Of a DNA stretch of 64,000 nt, positions 8,408 through 15,975 are shown piece by piece. The notes under the pieces were generated by a model. The model was not told the DNA's origin. It did no database searches and saw nothing but the letters and a program-made list of their open reading frames with translations. Position 1 is the stretch's first letter, and each line of letters begins with the position of its first letter. This DNA comes from Arthrobacter_N sp051262515 (GTDB taxonomy: Bacteria > Actinomycetota > Actinomycetes > Actinomycetales > Micrococcaceae): positions 1 through 64,000 of the forward strand of contig NZ_JBIMER010000011.1 in the NCBI RefSeq assembly GCF_051262515.1, given 5' to 3'. A program made the position numbers and the translations under genes.

Positions 8408-9103
8408 ATGACCACGCGCAACCCGCTCGAACCGCTCAGGCAGGTATCCACGCCGGAAATTATCGCCCGAAAGATCCGGACCGCCATCGGCAACGGCGAG
8501 TTCGGTCCCGGGGAGCAACTGGGGGAGGCGGACCTCGCCCGGCAGCTCGGCGTGAGCCGTGGGCCGTTGCGCGAAGCCATGCAGCGGCTGGCCCAGGAGG
8601 GGCTGCTGCTCAGCATCCGCAACCGCGGGCTCTTCGTCGCGGAGCCGACGGCCGACGACGTTGCCGACATCTACCTGGCCCGCACCGCCGTCGAGCGTTC
8701 CGCCTGCCTGAAGATCATCGAACTGGACCACCGGGAGTCGGAGGTCGCCTCCGCCCTGGATCGGATCGTGGACCGCATGGAGGAGCTCGTCGTCGCCGGG
8801 AACCTGGAGCCGCGCCCGCTGTCGGAACTGGACATTGAGTTCCACGAGACCCTCGTGGATCTGGCCGGCAGCCTGCGGCTCTCGCGCATGCACGCCACTC
8901 TCGTCACCGAGACCCGGATGTGCCTGTCCGCCCTGGAGGACACCGGCTACACGCCGCAGGACCGCATTAGCGAGCACCGGGACATCGCCCGCGCCATCGG
9001 CGCTGCCGACGTCGCCCGGCTCCACGGCCTGCTGGCACGGCACATGGACTCCGCCGTGGAACAGATCGCCGGAAGCATGTTTGGCCGGGCCGAAGCCGTC
9101 TAG
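8408..9103 (+). CDS. GntR family regulator, FCD type
   Basis: A 231-residue transcription regulator. Residues 12-75 are a winged helix with the recognition helix in LARQLGVSRGPLREAMQRL. Residues 85-225 form an all-helical FCD effector domain with the usual metal-binding His positions (DIEFHETL, SEHRDIARA, LLARHMDS). The ATG at 8408 has GGAAG upstream and is preferred over a TTG at 8369 that lies inside the promoter. The gene converges on the transporter end of the ectoine-type operon, and its promoter carries a site like those of that operon. It probably represses the operon and itself, with a pathway intermediate as inducer; the ligand is unknown. Confidence 0.9.
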   Translation: MTTRNPLEPLRQVSTPEIIARKIRTAIGNGEFGPGEQLGEADLARQLGVSRGPLREAMQRLAQEGLLLSIRNRGLFVAEPTADDVADIYLARTAVERSACLKIIELDHRESEVASALDRIVDRMEELVVAGNLEPRPLSELDIEFHETLVDLAGSLRLSRMHATLVTETRMCLSALEDTGYTPQDRISEHRDIARAIGAADVARLHGLLARHMDSAVEQIAGSMFGRAEAV

Positions 9104-9138
9104 CTGCCGATGCAGCTTGTGGCTCCGGCCCGGCCAAA
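9080..9138. terminator. Inverted repeat between convergent genes
   Basis: Arms at 9080-9097 and 9121-9138 pair in 17 of 18 positions. The left arm covers the last gntR codons, and the loop holds the gntR stop codon. It can serve as a bidirectional terminator between gntR and the transporter gene that ends at 9175. Confidence 0.5.
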
Positions 9139-9174
9139 GCGGGTGCCGGTTCCCGGTGTCCCGGGCTGGCGGAA

Positions 9175-10626
9175 CTAGCGGGACATGGCTTTGCCGGCGT
9201 CTGCCTTCTCGCGGTTGACCTGCACCCACTTGGTGCTCGGAAGCCCCAACGAGCCGGGATCGCCTGGCAGTTCCTCGTGGCGGAGGGACGCCTGCGACGT
9301 CTCGCGCATGTACAGGATGCTGACGAACCCGATGACGCCGGCGATCGCTAGGTACCAGCCCGGGATCAGCGTGTTGCCGGTGGTCTCAACGAGGTGGTTC
9401 GCCAGGGTCTGCGAGGGGCCCGCGAAGAACGCCGTGGAGAAGTTGTAGCCGATCGCGAAGCCCGTGTAGCGCACGGCCGTCGGGAACAGGGCGGGCAACG
9501 TGGAGGACACGGATGCCACCAGGATCACCAGCAGCAGGCCCAGGACGGCCAAACCGACGAACTGCAGGAACAGGTTGTCGATGCCCAGAAGCATGATCGC
9601 CGGAACCGACAGCAGCGCGTATCCGGCGGCGGCAACGAGCAGCAGCGGCTTGCGCCCCACCCTGTCCGAGAGCGCGCCCATCGGCGGGATGGCCACGAGC
9701 ATCATCGCCATGATGCCGACCAGCATCCAGTTGCCCTGGGCGGTGCTGTGGCCCAGCTGGGTGCTCAGGTAGGTGGGCATGTAGCCGAGGATCAGGTAGA
9801 ACGCGACGTTCAGCAGCACGACGAAGCCCATCAGGACCACGATCTGGCGCCAGTTGCGGCGGAAGACGTCGCGGATCGGGGACTTCGTGATCTCGCTGGA
9901 TTCGCTGGCCTCCGCGTAGACCTCCGGTTCGTGCAGGCGCGTCCGGATGTACAGGGCCGTCAGGCCGAGGGGAACGGTGAGCAGGAACGGCAGGCGCCAC
10001 CAGCCGTCCAGCATGGCCTGGTCGCCGACGATCGTGGTCAGCGACGTGCAGACGATCGCGGCCAGGATGAACCCGGTCGTGGTGCCGAACTCCAGGAAGG
10101 AGCCGAAGAAGCCGCGGCGCCGGTCGGGGGCGTACTCGGCCATGTAGACCGCGGCGCCGCCATACTCGCCGCCGGCGGAGAAGCCCTGCACCAGACGACA
10201 GACCAGCAGGAGGATCGGGGCCAGGATGCCGACGGAGGAGATGGTCGGCAGGAGGCCGATCGCACCGGTGGCGACGGTCATCATGGTCACCGTCATGACC
10301 ATGACCTTCTGGCGGCCGATCTTGTCGCCGAGGGGGCCGAGGATGATGCCGCCGAGCGGGCGGACCAGGAAGGACAGCGCCAGCGTCGCCAGCGTTAGCG
10401 TCACGCCGAGTCCGCCGTCCCCCTCCTCGGATCCGAAGAAGTTCACGGCCATGAAAATCGTCAGGTAGCCGTAGACGCCGTAGTCGAACCACTCGACCGC
10501 GTTGCCAAGCGCTGATCCTAGGATGGAACGCTTCAGTTCGGTCTTGCCCTCTGGGGTCTGGGGCTCGGCGCCGGGAGCGTTGGAGTCCTCCACCATTGCC
10601 TCGCCTCCGCGGGGATTCTCTTTCAT
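9175..10626 (-). CDS. MHS-family MFS transporter (ProP-like)
   Basis: A 483-residue inner-membrane symporter with 12 predicted helices. It carries the metabolite:H+ symporter signature: GNAVEWFDYGVYGYL near residue 45, GPLGDKIGRQKVM in the first cytoplasmic loop, QGFSAGGEYGGAAVYMAEYA, and a second loop GALSDRVGRKPLL. This family moves betaines, proline, ectoine, dicarboxylates or shikimate. The ATG at 10626 overlaps the preceding stop by four bases (ATGA), so it is the last gene of the coupled catabolic operon. Given its neighbours, a compatible solute or a breakdown product is a likely substrate; this is inference. Confidence 0.9.
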   Translation of the reverse strand: MKENPRGGEAMVEDSNAPGAEPQTPEGKTELKRSILGSALGNAVEWFDYGVYGYLTIFMAVNFFGSEEGDGGLGVTLTLATLALSFLVRPLGGIILGPLGDKIGRQKVMVMTVTMMTVATGAIGLLPTISSVGILAPILLLVCRLVQGFSAGGEYGGAAVYMAEYAPDRRRGFFGSFLEFGTTTGFILAAIVCTSLTTIVGDQAMLDGWWRLPFLLTVPLGLTALYIRTRLHEPEVYAEASESSEITKSPIRDVFRRNWRQIVVLMGFVVLLNVAFYLILGYMPTYLSTQLGHSTAQGNWMLVGIMAMMLVAIPPMGALSDRVGRKPLLLVAAAGYALLSVPAIMLLGIDNLFLQFVGLAVLGLLLVILVASVSSTLPALFPTAVRYTGFAIGYNFSTAFFAGPSQTLANHLVETTGNTLIPGWYLAIAGVIGFVSILYMRETSQASLRHEELPGDPGSLGLPSTKWVQVNREKADAGKAMSR

Positions 10627-11888
10627 AGGATCCTGCCTTCTGTTCTGACCGGGGTGCCCCGGGTGGTCGATGTGTTGGGAGTGAGCAGTCGTGTAGCCAT
10701 CAGCGCGTAGGCGCGGGCGGCTGTGGCGAGTTCCTCCAGCCTGACACATTCGTCGGGCTGGTGAGCCTGGTCGTTCAGTCCGCCCGGCCCCATGACGATG
10801 GTCGGGACGCCGAAGTCGCGGGCGATGAAGCCGCCGTCGCAGGCGGCCGTCCAGCCGGCCACGCGGGAGGCCGTGCCCGCGTCGCGGAGCGCATCCGTGG
10901 AGGACCGGACCAGCGGATGGTCCGCCGGCGTCGAGAATCCGGGCATGGACATGGTGACCTCGGCGCCCACCTCGATCCCGTCTCCGTCGATTCCCGCCGC
11001 GGAAATCCGCCGCAGCAGGTTCGCGCAGAGCTCCTGGGCGTCCTCGAACGGCATCAGGCGGCGGTCCACCGAAATGCGGCACTCCGGCGCCACGATCGAG
11101 GTGCCGCGGCCACCCTCGATGATGCCGACGTTCCACGACCCTGCGCCGAGCAGCGGATCGAGACTGCCCTGCAGGTCCTTGTGGTCCTCGGCGATCAGCG
11201 CGCAGATGCGGGCCGCGGCGTCGATCGCGTTGCGCCCGTCGGAGGGCCGGCCGGAGTGGGCCGCACGTCCGGTGACGGCGATCTCCAGGTAGCTGTCTCC
11301 ACGGCAGGCGATGACGGTCTCGAGGTCCGTCGGTTCGGCGACGACGCACGCGGCGTACCGGTGCGGCAGGCCGGCGCGGGCCAGCGCACGGATGCCGATG
11401 CCGAGGTCCTCCTCGTCGACGGTGCACGCCAGCGTCACCGGACCGCCTCGCGGCAAGCCGGACGCCTTGAGCGCGGCCATTGCGGCGAGGACGGACGCGA
11501 GTCCGCCCTTCATGTCCGTGGAACCGCGCCCGTACAGGCGCCCGTCCTCGACGACCGGAGCGAACGGCTCCCGGCTCCAGCCCGGACCCACCGGCACGAC
11601 GTCGGAATGGCCCAGGAACAGGAGTCCCTCGCCGACCGCTTCGGTGGTGGCCGGAAGCGTCAGCAGCACGTTCGGGCGGCCCGGCGCGACGTCGTCGCGC
11701 AGGACCTCGAGCCCGAGCCGGCCCGCAGCCTCCTCGAGTACGACGACGGTCGCCTCCTCGGTGCCGCCAGGGTTCTCTCCGCCGGCGGCGACCAGCGCGC
11801 AGGCCAGCTCGACGAGTGCGTCGACGTCGACGGCGTCGACCAGTGCGCGTTCGGAGCCGGTCAGGCCGACCGCCTGCGTCGCGGTCAT
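10623..11888 (-). CDS. M20 family metallo-deacetylase/peptidase (ArgE/DapE-like)
   Basis: A 421-residue enzyme of the M20 fold with a complete dizinc site: His-X-Asp in LGHSDVVPVG, Asp in YGRGSTDMKGG, the Glu-Glu pair in TVDEEDLG, the Asp/Glu of VVAEPTDLE and the late His in NDQAHQPDE. The dimerisation domain lies at about residues 190-300. These enzymes remove acyl groups from amino acids. In an ectoine pathway the matching step is deacetylation of N-acetyl-2,4-diaminobutyrate, normally done by the unrelated AstE-type DoeB/EutE, so this may be a non-orthologous replacement. The start at 11888 is fixed by an ATGA overlap with the transaminase stop. Confidence 0.85.
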   Translation of the reverse strand: MTATQAVGLTGSERALVDAVDVDALVELACALVAAGGENPGGTEEATVVVLEEAAGRLGLEVLRDDVAPGRPNVLLTLPATTEAVGEGLLFLGHSDVVPVGPGWSREPFAPVVEDGRLYGRGSTDMKGGLASVLAAMAALKASGLPRGGPVTLACTVDEEDLGIGIRALARAGLPHRYAACVVAEPTDLETVIACRGDSYLEIAVTGRAAHSGRPSDGRNAIDAAARICALIAEDHKDLQGSLDPLLGAGSWNVGIIEGGRGTSIVAPECRISVDRRLMPFEDAQELCANLLRRISAAGIDGDGIEVGAEVTMSMPGFSTPADHPLVRSSTDALRDAGTASRVAGWTAACDGGFIARDFGVPTIVMGPGGLNDQAHQPDECVRLEELATAARAYALMATRLLTPNTSTTRGTPVRTEGRIL

Positions 11889-13105
11889 TCGGTGTCCAGT
11901 TCGGCCCGGGCCATGTCCAGCGCGCCGGCCAGCCGGCGAACGCCCTCCTCGGTGCGCTCCGGGTTGCTGGAGGCGAAACACACGCGGAACGCGTCCTTGA
12001 AGCGGCCCTCCGCGGACAGCGCCGGACCCGGGATGAAGGCGACGCCTTGGGCCAGCGCGATCTCGAACAACCGGCGGGAGTCCACCGCGGCGTCCGGGCC
12101 GAGCAGGGTCACCCAGAGGAAGAACCCGCCCTCGGGGTCGGTGGTGCGGACCCGGCCGCCCAGGTGGCGCTCGATGCTCGCCGCCATCGCGGCCTTTCGG
12201 TTCCTGTATTCCACCCGCAGCCCGGCGAGGTGCTCGTCGAGCCCTCCGCGCCGGAGGAACTCCGCGACGACGTGCTGCGCCGGGACGTTCGTGCACGTGT
12301 CCATGGCCTGCTTCGCGTTGATCACCAGCTGGCGGAGCGACGGGTCCGCGTCGATCCAGCCCACGCGCAGGCCCGGGGCCAGGATCTTGGAGAAGGTGCG
12401 GACGGAGAAGACCAGCGGGTCTTCTCCGCTGAGCTCGCGGAACCCGGGCAGGTCCTCGCCCTGGAAACGCAGCAGGCCGTAGGGGTCGTCGTCGATGATG
12501 ACGGCGTTCCACTTCCGGGCCAGCTCGATCAGCCGGATCCGGCGCTCCGTGGAGAGCGTGGTCCCGGAGGGGTTCTGGAAGTTGGGGATCGTGTAGATCG
12601 CCTTCGGCTTCGTGCCGCCGGCCTCCACGAGCCGCTCGAGCTCATCGACGTCGAGGCCGTCGGCGTCCATGGGCACCTCAAGCAGCTTGGCGCCGTAGCT
12701 CAGCGCGGTGGCGGAGCCGTTGGTGTACGTCGGGGATTCGACGACGACCAGGTCCCCGGGATCCACGAAGAGCTTGAACGCGATGTCCAGGCCCTGCATG
12801 CCACCGGAGGTGATGGTCACCCTGTCCTCGGTGGTGGCCTCGGCCTTGTCGGAGAAGTAGTCCAGCAGCGCGTCCAGCAGGCGGGGTTCGCCCTCGGTGG
12901 CGCCGTAGGTGTAGGAGGAGGCGTCGTGCACGGTGGCGGCGATGTCGTTGAAGATGTCGACCGGGACGAACTCGCTGGCGGGGGATCCCATGGCGAAGCG
13001 AACGATGTCGTGCTTCTGCGCCGCGAGCAGCGACGTGCTGGAATCGATCACGGAGCCGACCAGCGAATCCGCGCGGGCGGCCAGGGGCAGGGTGGGGAGC
13101 ATCAT
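11885..13105 (-). CDS. PLP-dependent fold-I aminotransferase (LysN/MocR-type domain)
   Basis: A 406-residue transaminase of the 2-aminoadipate aminotransferase/MocR catalytic class. Seen are SYTYGATEGEPRLLDALLDY, TSGGMQGLDIAFK, YTIPNFQNPSG, the Asp of IIDDDPYGLLRF that contacts the pyridine, and the Schiff-base Lys in VRTFSKILAPGLRVGW. It lacks the N-terminal winged helix of MocR regulators. This is of note because EnuR, the regulator of ectoine genes in proteobacteria, is a MocR protein with the same domain. Its start at 13105 overlaps the preceding stop by four bases. It may transaminate diaminobutyrate or a hydroxylated relative; the exact substrate is open. Confidence 0.85.
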   Translation of the reverse strand: MMLPTLPLAARADSLVGSVIDSSTSLLAAQKHDIVRFAMGSPASEFVPVDIFNDIAATVHDASSYTYGATEGEPRLLDALLDYFSDKAEATTEDRVTITSGGMQGLDIAFKLFVDPGDLVVVESPTYTNGSATALSYGAKLLEVPMDADGLDVDELERLVEAGGTKPKAIYTIPNFQNPSGTTLSTERRIRLIELARKWNAVIIDDDPYGLLRFQGEDLPGFRELSGEDPLVFSVRTFSKILAPGLRVGWIDADPSLRQLVINAKQAMDTCTNVPAQHVVAEFLRRGGLDEHLAGLRVEYRNRKAAMAASIERHLGGRVRTTDPEGGFFLWVTLLGPDAAVDSRRLFEIALAQGVAFIPGPALSAEGRFKDAFRVCFASSNPERTEEGVRRLAGALDMARAELDTE

Positions 13106-14445
13106 GCGAAATCCTTGGTGTTGAGGTGGTCGTTGGCGGCGGGGAGGCCTGCGGGATCGCCGACCGTCACGACGCGGGGTGGCGCGACCCCGTGGTCCGT
13201 GACGATGGGCATTTGGCCCGTTCGGACGGCCTCGAGGCCCGAGTCGCCCGCGGGAAGCAGTCCACGCCCGAACGACGTGAACAATTCGACGCCGGTTGCG
13301 GTGACGCGGATCGATTCCGAGACCTCGTAGCCGTAGCCGTCCATCCACATGCCGCAGATCAGGTGGAACGTCATGTTCTCCTGCAGGACCGTCTGGTCCT
13401 CGCTGCGGAGGCTGATGGTCCGCTCTCCCCAATCCGGCGGGTAACCGATGCCGATCGAGTAACCGAAGCGCGAGGGCTTCTCGTAGCCGTACTCGAACAG
13501 GGTGAGGTTCCACGCCTGGGCGAGGTCGTACACCGGGACTCCGGCTGACACCGTCTCCAGGACGGCGGCCAGCCCGTGGTCGGCGGCGTCGGCCAAGCGC
13601 TGCACGTGGTCCGGGGCGCGTCCGGGGACGAACGTCCGGGCCATCGGCACGTGGTAGCGGCGGTGGGCGCCGGCCAGTTCCACGATGACCGCCTGGTCCT
13701 TCTTCAGGCGGTCGTCGTTCCAGGTCAGGTGCGGGGTGTCGGCGGATTCGCCGGTCGGCAGCATGGGCACGATCGCGGGGTAGTCGCCGCCCGCGTCGAG
13801 GCTGCCAGCGGCCTGTGCCGCCGAGATCGCCGCGGCGACGTCGCATTGTCGCACGCCGACGTCGATTGCCTCCCGGGCGGCCTGCATGGCCAGGGTCGTG
13901 ACGGACGCGGCCTTGCGCATGAGGTCGATTTCCGCGGGGGACTTGACCGCGCGGACCCAGTTCACGAGTTCGAAGCTGTCCACCAGCGTCCACTCCGGGA
14001 GGGCGTTGACCAGGGCGCGGTAGGCCTTCGGGGTGAAGAAGCTCGCGTCCATCTCCAGGCCGACGCAGCCGCGCGAGGCGCGGGCCACCAGTTGCCGCCG
14101 GCGCATCGAGTAGGCGACCCAGTCGAACGGGTGGACGTGCGGGCGCTGGATGTAGCTCTCCGGGTAGCCCACGATGTTCTCCGGGGGCAGCCAGCTGGTC
14201 CGGAACGCGCCGTGCGCGTCCATTTCCCGTGCGTAGAGGACCATCTCGCCCTCCTCCGGGACGAAGACCATCTGCGGCGTGTAGAACGACCACGCGTTGT
14301 ACCCGGTCAGGTAGTAGATGTTGGCGGGGTCCGTCACGATCAGGGCGCTGAGGCCCTGCTCCTGCATGCGTGCCCGCACGGCTGCGAGCCGCGCGGAGTA
14401 TTCATCGCCGGTGAACGCTTGGATGGCGATGCCGTCACTTGCCAT
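13102..14445 (-). CDS. doeA: M24 family ectoine hydrolase-like protein (EutD/DoeA)
   Basis: A 447-residue pita-bread protein. The N-terminal creatinase domain (residues 1-165) includes NIYYLTGYNAWSFYTPQ, and the C-terminal M24 domain covers 170-420. The stretch GYSIGIGYPPDWGERTISL is, from memory, characteristic of ectoine hydrolases. The two metal-binding Asp residues of ordinary M24 peptidases are replaced: the first by Glu256 in VIVELAG, the second within HVPMARTF. This suits EutD/DoeA, which opens the ectoine ring without a dimetal centre, reportedly using a Glu near this position. The product would be N-acetyl-2,4-diaminobutyrate. RBS GAAAGGAC precedes the ATG. An Ehu-type ectoine importer is encoded nearby, which supports the call. 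Confidence 0.7.
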   Translation of the reverse strand: MASDGIAIQAFTGDEYSARLAAVRARMQEQGLSALIVTDPANIYYLTGYNAWSFYTPQMVFVPEEGEMVLYAREMDAHGAFRTSWLPPENIVGYPESYIQRPHVHPFDWVAYSMRRRQLVARASRGCVGLEMDASFFTPKAYRALVNALPEWTLVDSFELVNWVRAVKSPAEIDLMRKAASVTTLAMQAAREAIDVGVRQCDVAAAISAAQAAGSLDAGGDYPAIVPMLPTGESADTPHLTWNDDRLKKDQAVIVELAGAHRRYHVPMARTFVPGRAPDHVQRLADAADHGLAAVLETVSAGVPVYDLAQAWNLTLFEYGYEKPSRFGYSIGIGYPPDWGERTISLRSEDQTVLQENMTFHLICGMWMDGYGYEVSESIRVTATGVELFTSFGRGLLPAGDSGLEAVRTGQMPIVTDHGVAPPRVVTVGDPAGLPAANDHLNTKDFA

Positions 14446-14505
14446 GCGTTGTCCTTTCGGGTTTCTGTGGGTTGGAGTGTGGTTTCACGTACAGGGTAGG
14501 GACGG

Positions 14506-15975
14506 TTAGCGGGGCATGGCCATGTATTTGGTCTCCAAAAATTCCTCGATGCCCACGCGGCCGCCTTCGCGCCCCAGGCCGGAGGCCTTGATGCCGCCGA
14601 AGGGCGCCGCCGGGTTGGACACGATCCCGGTGTTCAGGCCCACCATGCCGACTTCGAGGGCGTCGCCGACGCGGAACGCCCGGTCCAGGTCGGACGTGAA
14701 CAGGTAGCCCGCCAGGCCCCAGGGGGTGTCGTTCGCGAGGCGGACCACGTCCTCCTCGGTGTCGAACGGGATGACCGGGGCGACGGGTCCGAAGATCTCC
14801 TCCGACATCAGGTTGGCGTCGGCCGGGACACCGGACAGGACGGTCGGGTTGTAGAAGTAGCCGGCGCCGTCGGGGCTGTTGCCGCCGCACACGACCGTCG
14901 CCCCGCGGGTGACGGCGTCGTCGACGAGCTCCTGGACCTTGTCCAGCGCCTTGCGCTCCACCAACGGTCCGACGTCGGTGCCCTCGGCCGCGCCGTCGCC
15001 CACGGTCAGGGAGCCCATGCGTTCGGCGAGCCGCCGGGAGAACTCGTCGGCGACGGGGCGCTGGACGAAGATCCGGTTGGCGGCGGTGCAGGCCTCGCCC
15101 ATGTTCCGCATCTTGGCGGCCAGGGCCCCCTCGACGGCGCGGTCCAGGTCGGCGTCCTCGAAGACCAGCAGCGGGGCGTTTCCGCCGAGCTCCATCGAGG
15201 ACCGCATCACGTGCTGCGCGGCCTGCTCCAGCAGCCGGACGCCGACGCCGGTGGATCCGGTGAAGCTGATCTTGCGGGCGATGCCGCTCTCCATCCAGGG
15301 TGTCACCACGGTTCCCGCGCTGGTGGTCGGGACCACGTTCAGGACTCCGGCGGGAAGCCCGGCCTCCACGAGGATGCCGACGAGGGCGAGGGAGGACAAC
15401 GGCGTCAGGTTGGCCGGCTTGAACACCATGGTGCAACCCGCCGCGATGGCCGGCCCGATCTTGCGCGTGCCCATGGCCAGCGGGAAGTTCCACGGCGTGA
15501 TGAGGACGCAGGGGCCCACCGGCTCCTTGGAGACCATGATGCGGTTCTTGCCGTCGCCGGTGGTGGTCATGTCGCCACCGATGCGCACGGCCTCCTCCGA
15601 GAACCAGCGGAAGAACTCGGCGGCGTAGGCCACCTCGCCCTTCGCCTCGGCCAGCGGCTTGCCCATCTCGGTGGTCATGAGCAGGGCGAGCTCGTCCTGG
15701 CGGGCCATGATCAGGTCGTAGGCGCGGCGCAGGATCTCGCTGCGGACGCGGGGGGCGGTGCGGGCCCAGTCCTTCTGGGCGCGGCCGGCGGCCTCGATGG
15801 CCAGGCGGGCGTCCTCGGCGTTGCCGTTGGCGACGGTGGCGATGGTCTCCTCGGTGGCGGGGTTGACGACGTCGAACCGCTTCCCGGAGGTGGACTCGAC
15901 CCACTGTCCGTCGATGAACAGGTCCGTGCGGATGCCGGCCACTGCCGGTGCCTCGTGGTTCTGCAGCGTGGTCAT
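14506..15975 (-). CDS. NAD(P)-dependent aldehyde dehydrogenase (GabD/DoeC-like)
   Basis: A 489-residue aldehyde dehydrogenase. Visible are the oxyanion Asn in TPWNFPLAMGTRK, the cofactor loop FTGSTGVGVRLL, the general-base Glu in MELGGNAPLLVF and the nucleophile Cys in MGEACTAANRIF. Length and sequence are closest to succinate-semialdehyde dehydrogenases. In this setting it could oxidise aspartate semialdehyde to aspartate, the DoeC step of ectoine degradation. The ATG at 15975 overlaps the stop of the FAD/FeS gene by four bases, and GGAGAAG precedes it. A 60-base gap follows before the M24 gene, the only non-overlapping junction in the operon. Confidence 0.9.
   Translation of the reverse strand: MTTLQNHEAPAVAGIRTDLFIDGQWVESTSGKRFDVVNPATEETIATVANGNAEDARLAIEAAGRAQKDWARTAPRVRSEILRRAYDLIMARQDELALLMTTEMGKPLAEAKGEVAYAAEFFRWFSEEAVRIGGDMTTTGDGKNRIMVSKEPVGPCVLITPWNFPLAMGTRKIGPAIAAGCTMVFKPANLTPLSSLALVGILVEAGLPAGVLNVVPTTSAGTVVTPWMESGIARKISFTGSTGVGVRLLEQAAQHVMRSSMELGGNAPLLVFEDADLDRAVEGALAAKMRNMGEACTAANRIFVQRPVADEFSRRLAERMGSLTVGDGAAEGTDVGPLVERKALDKVQELVDDAVTRGATVVCGGNSPDGAGYFYNPTVLSGVPADANLMSEEIFGPVAPVIPFDTEEDVVRLANDTPWGLAGYLFTSDLDRAFRVGDALEVGMVGLNTGIVSNPAAPFGGIKASGLGREGGRVGIEEFLETKYMAMPR

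Noticed and set aside
11885..13105. MocR-type regulator (EnuR homologue)
   Set aside because: The protein starts directly with the aminotransferase part, with the start fixed by an ATGA overlap, and has no winged helix.
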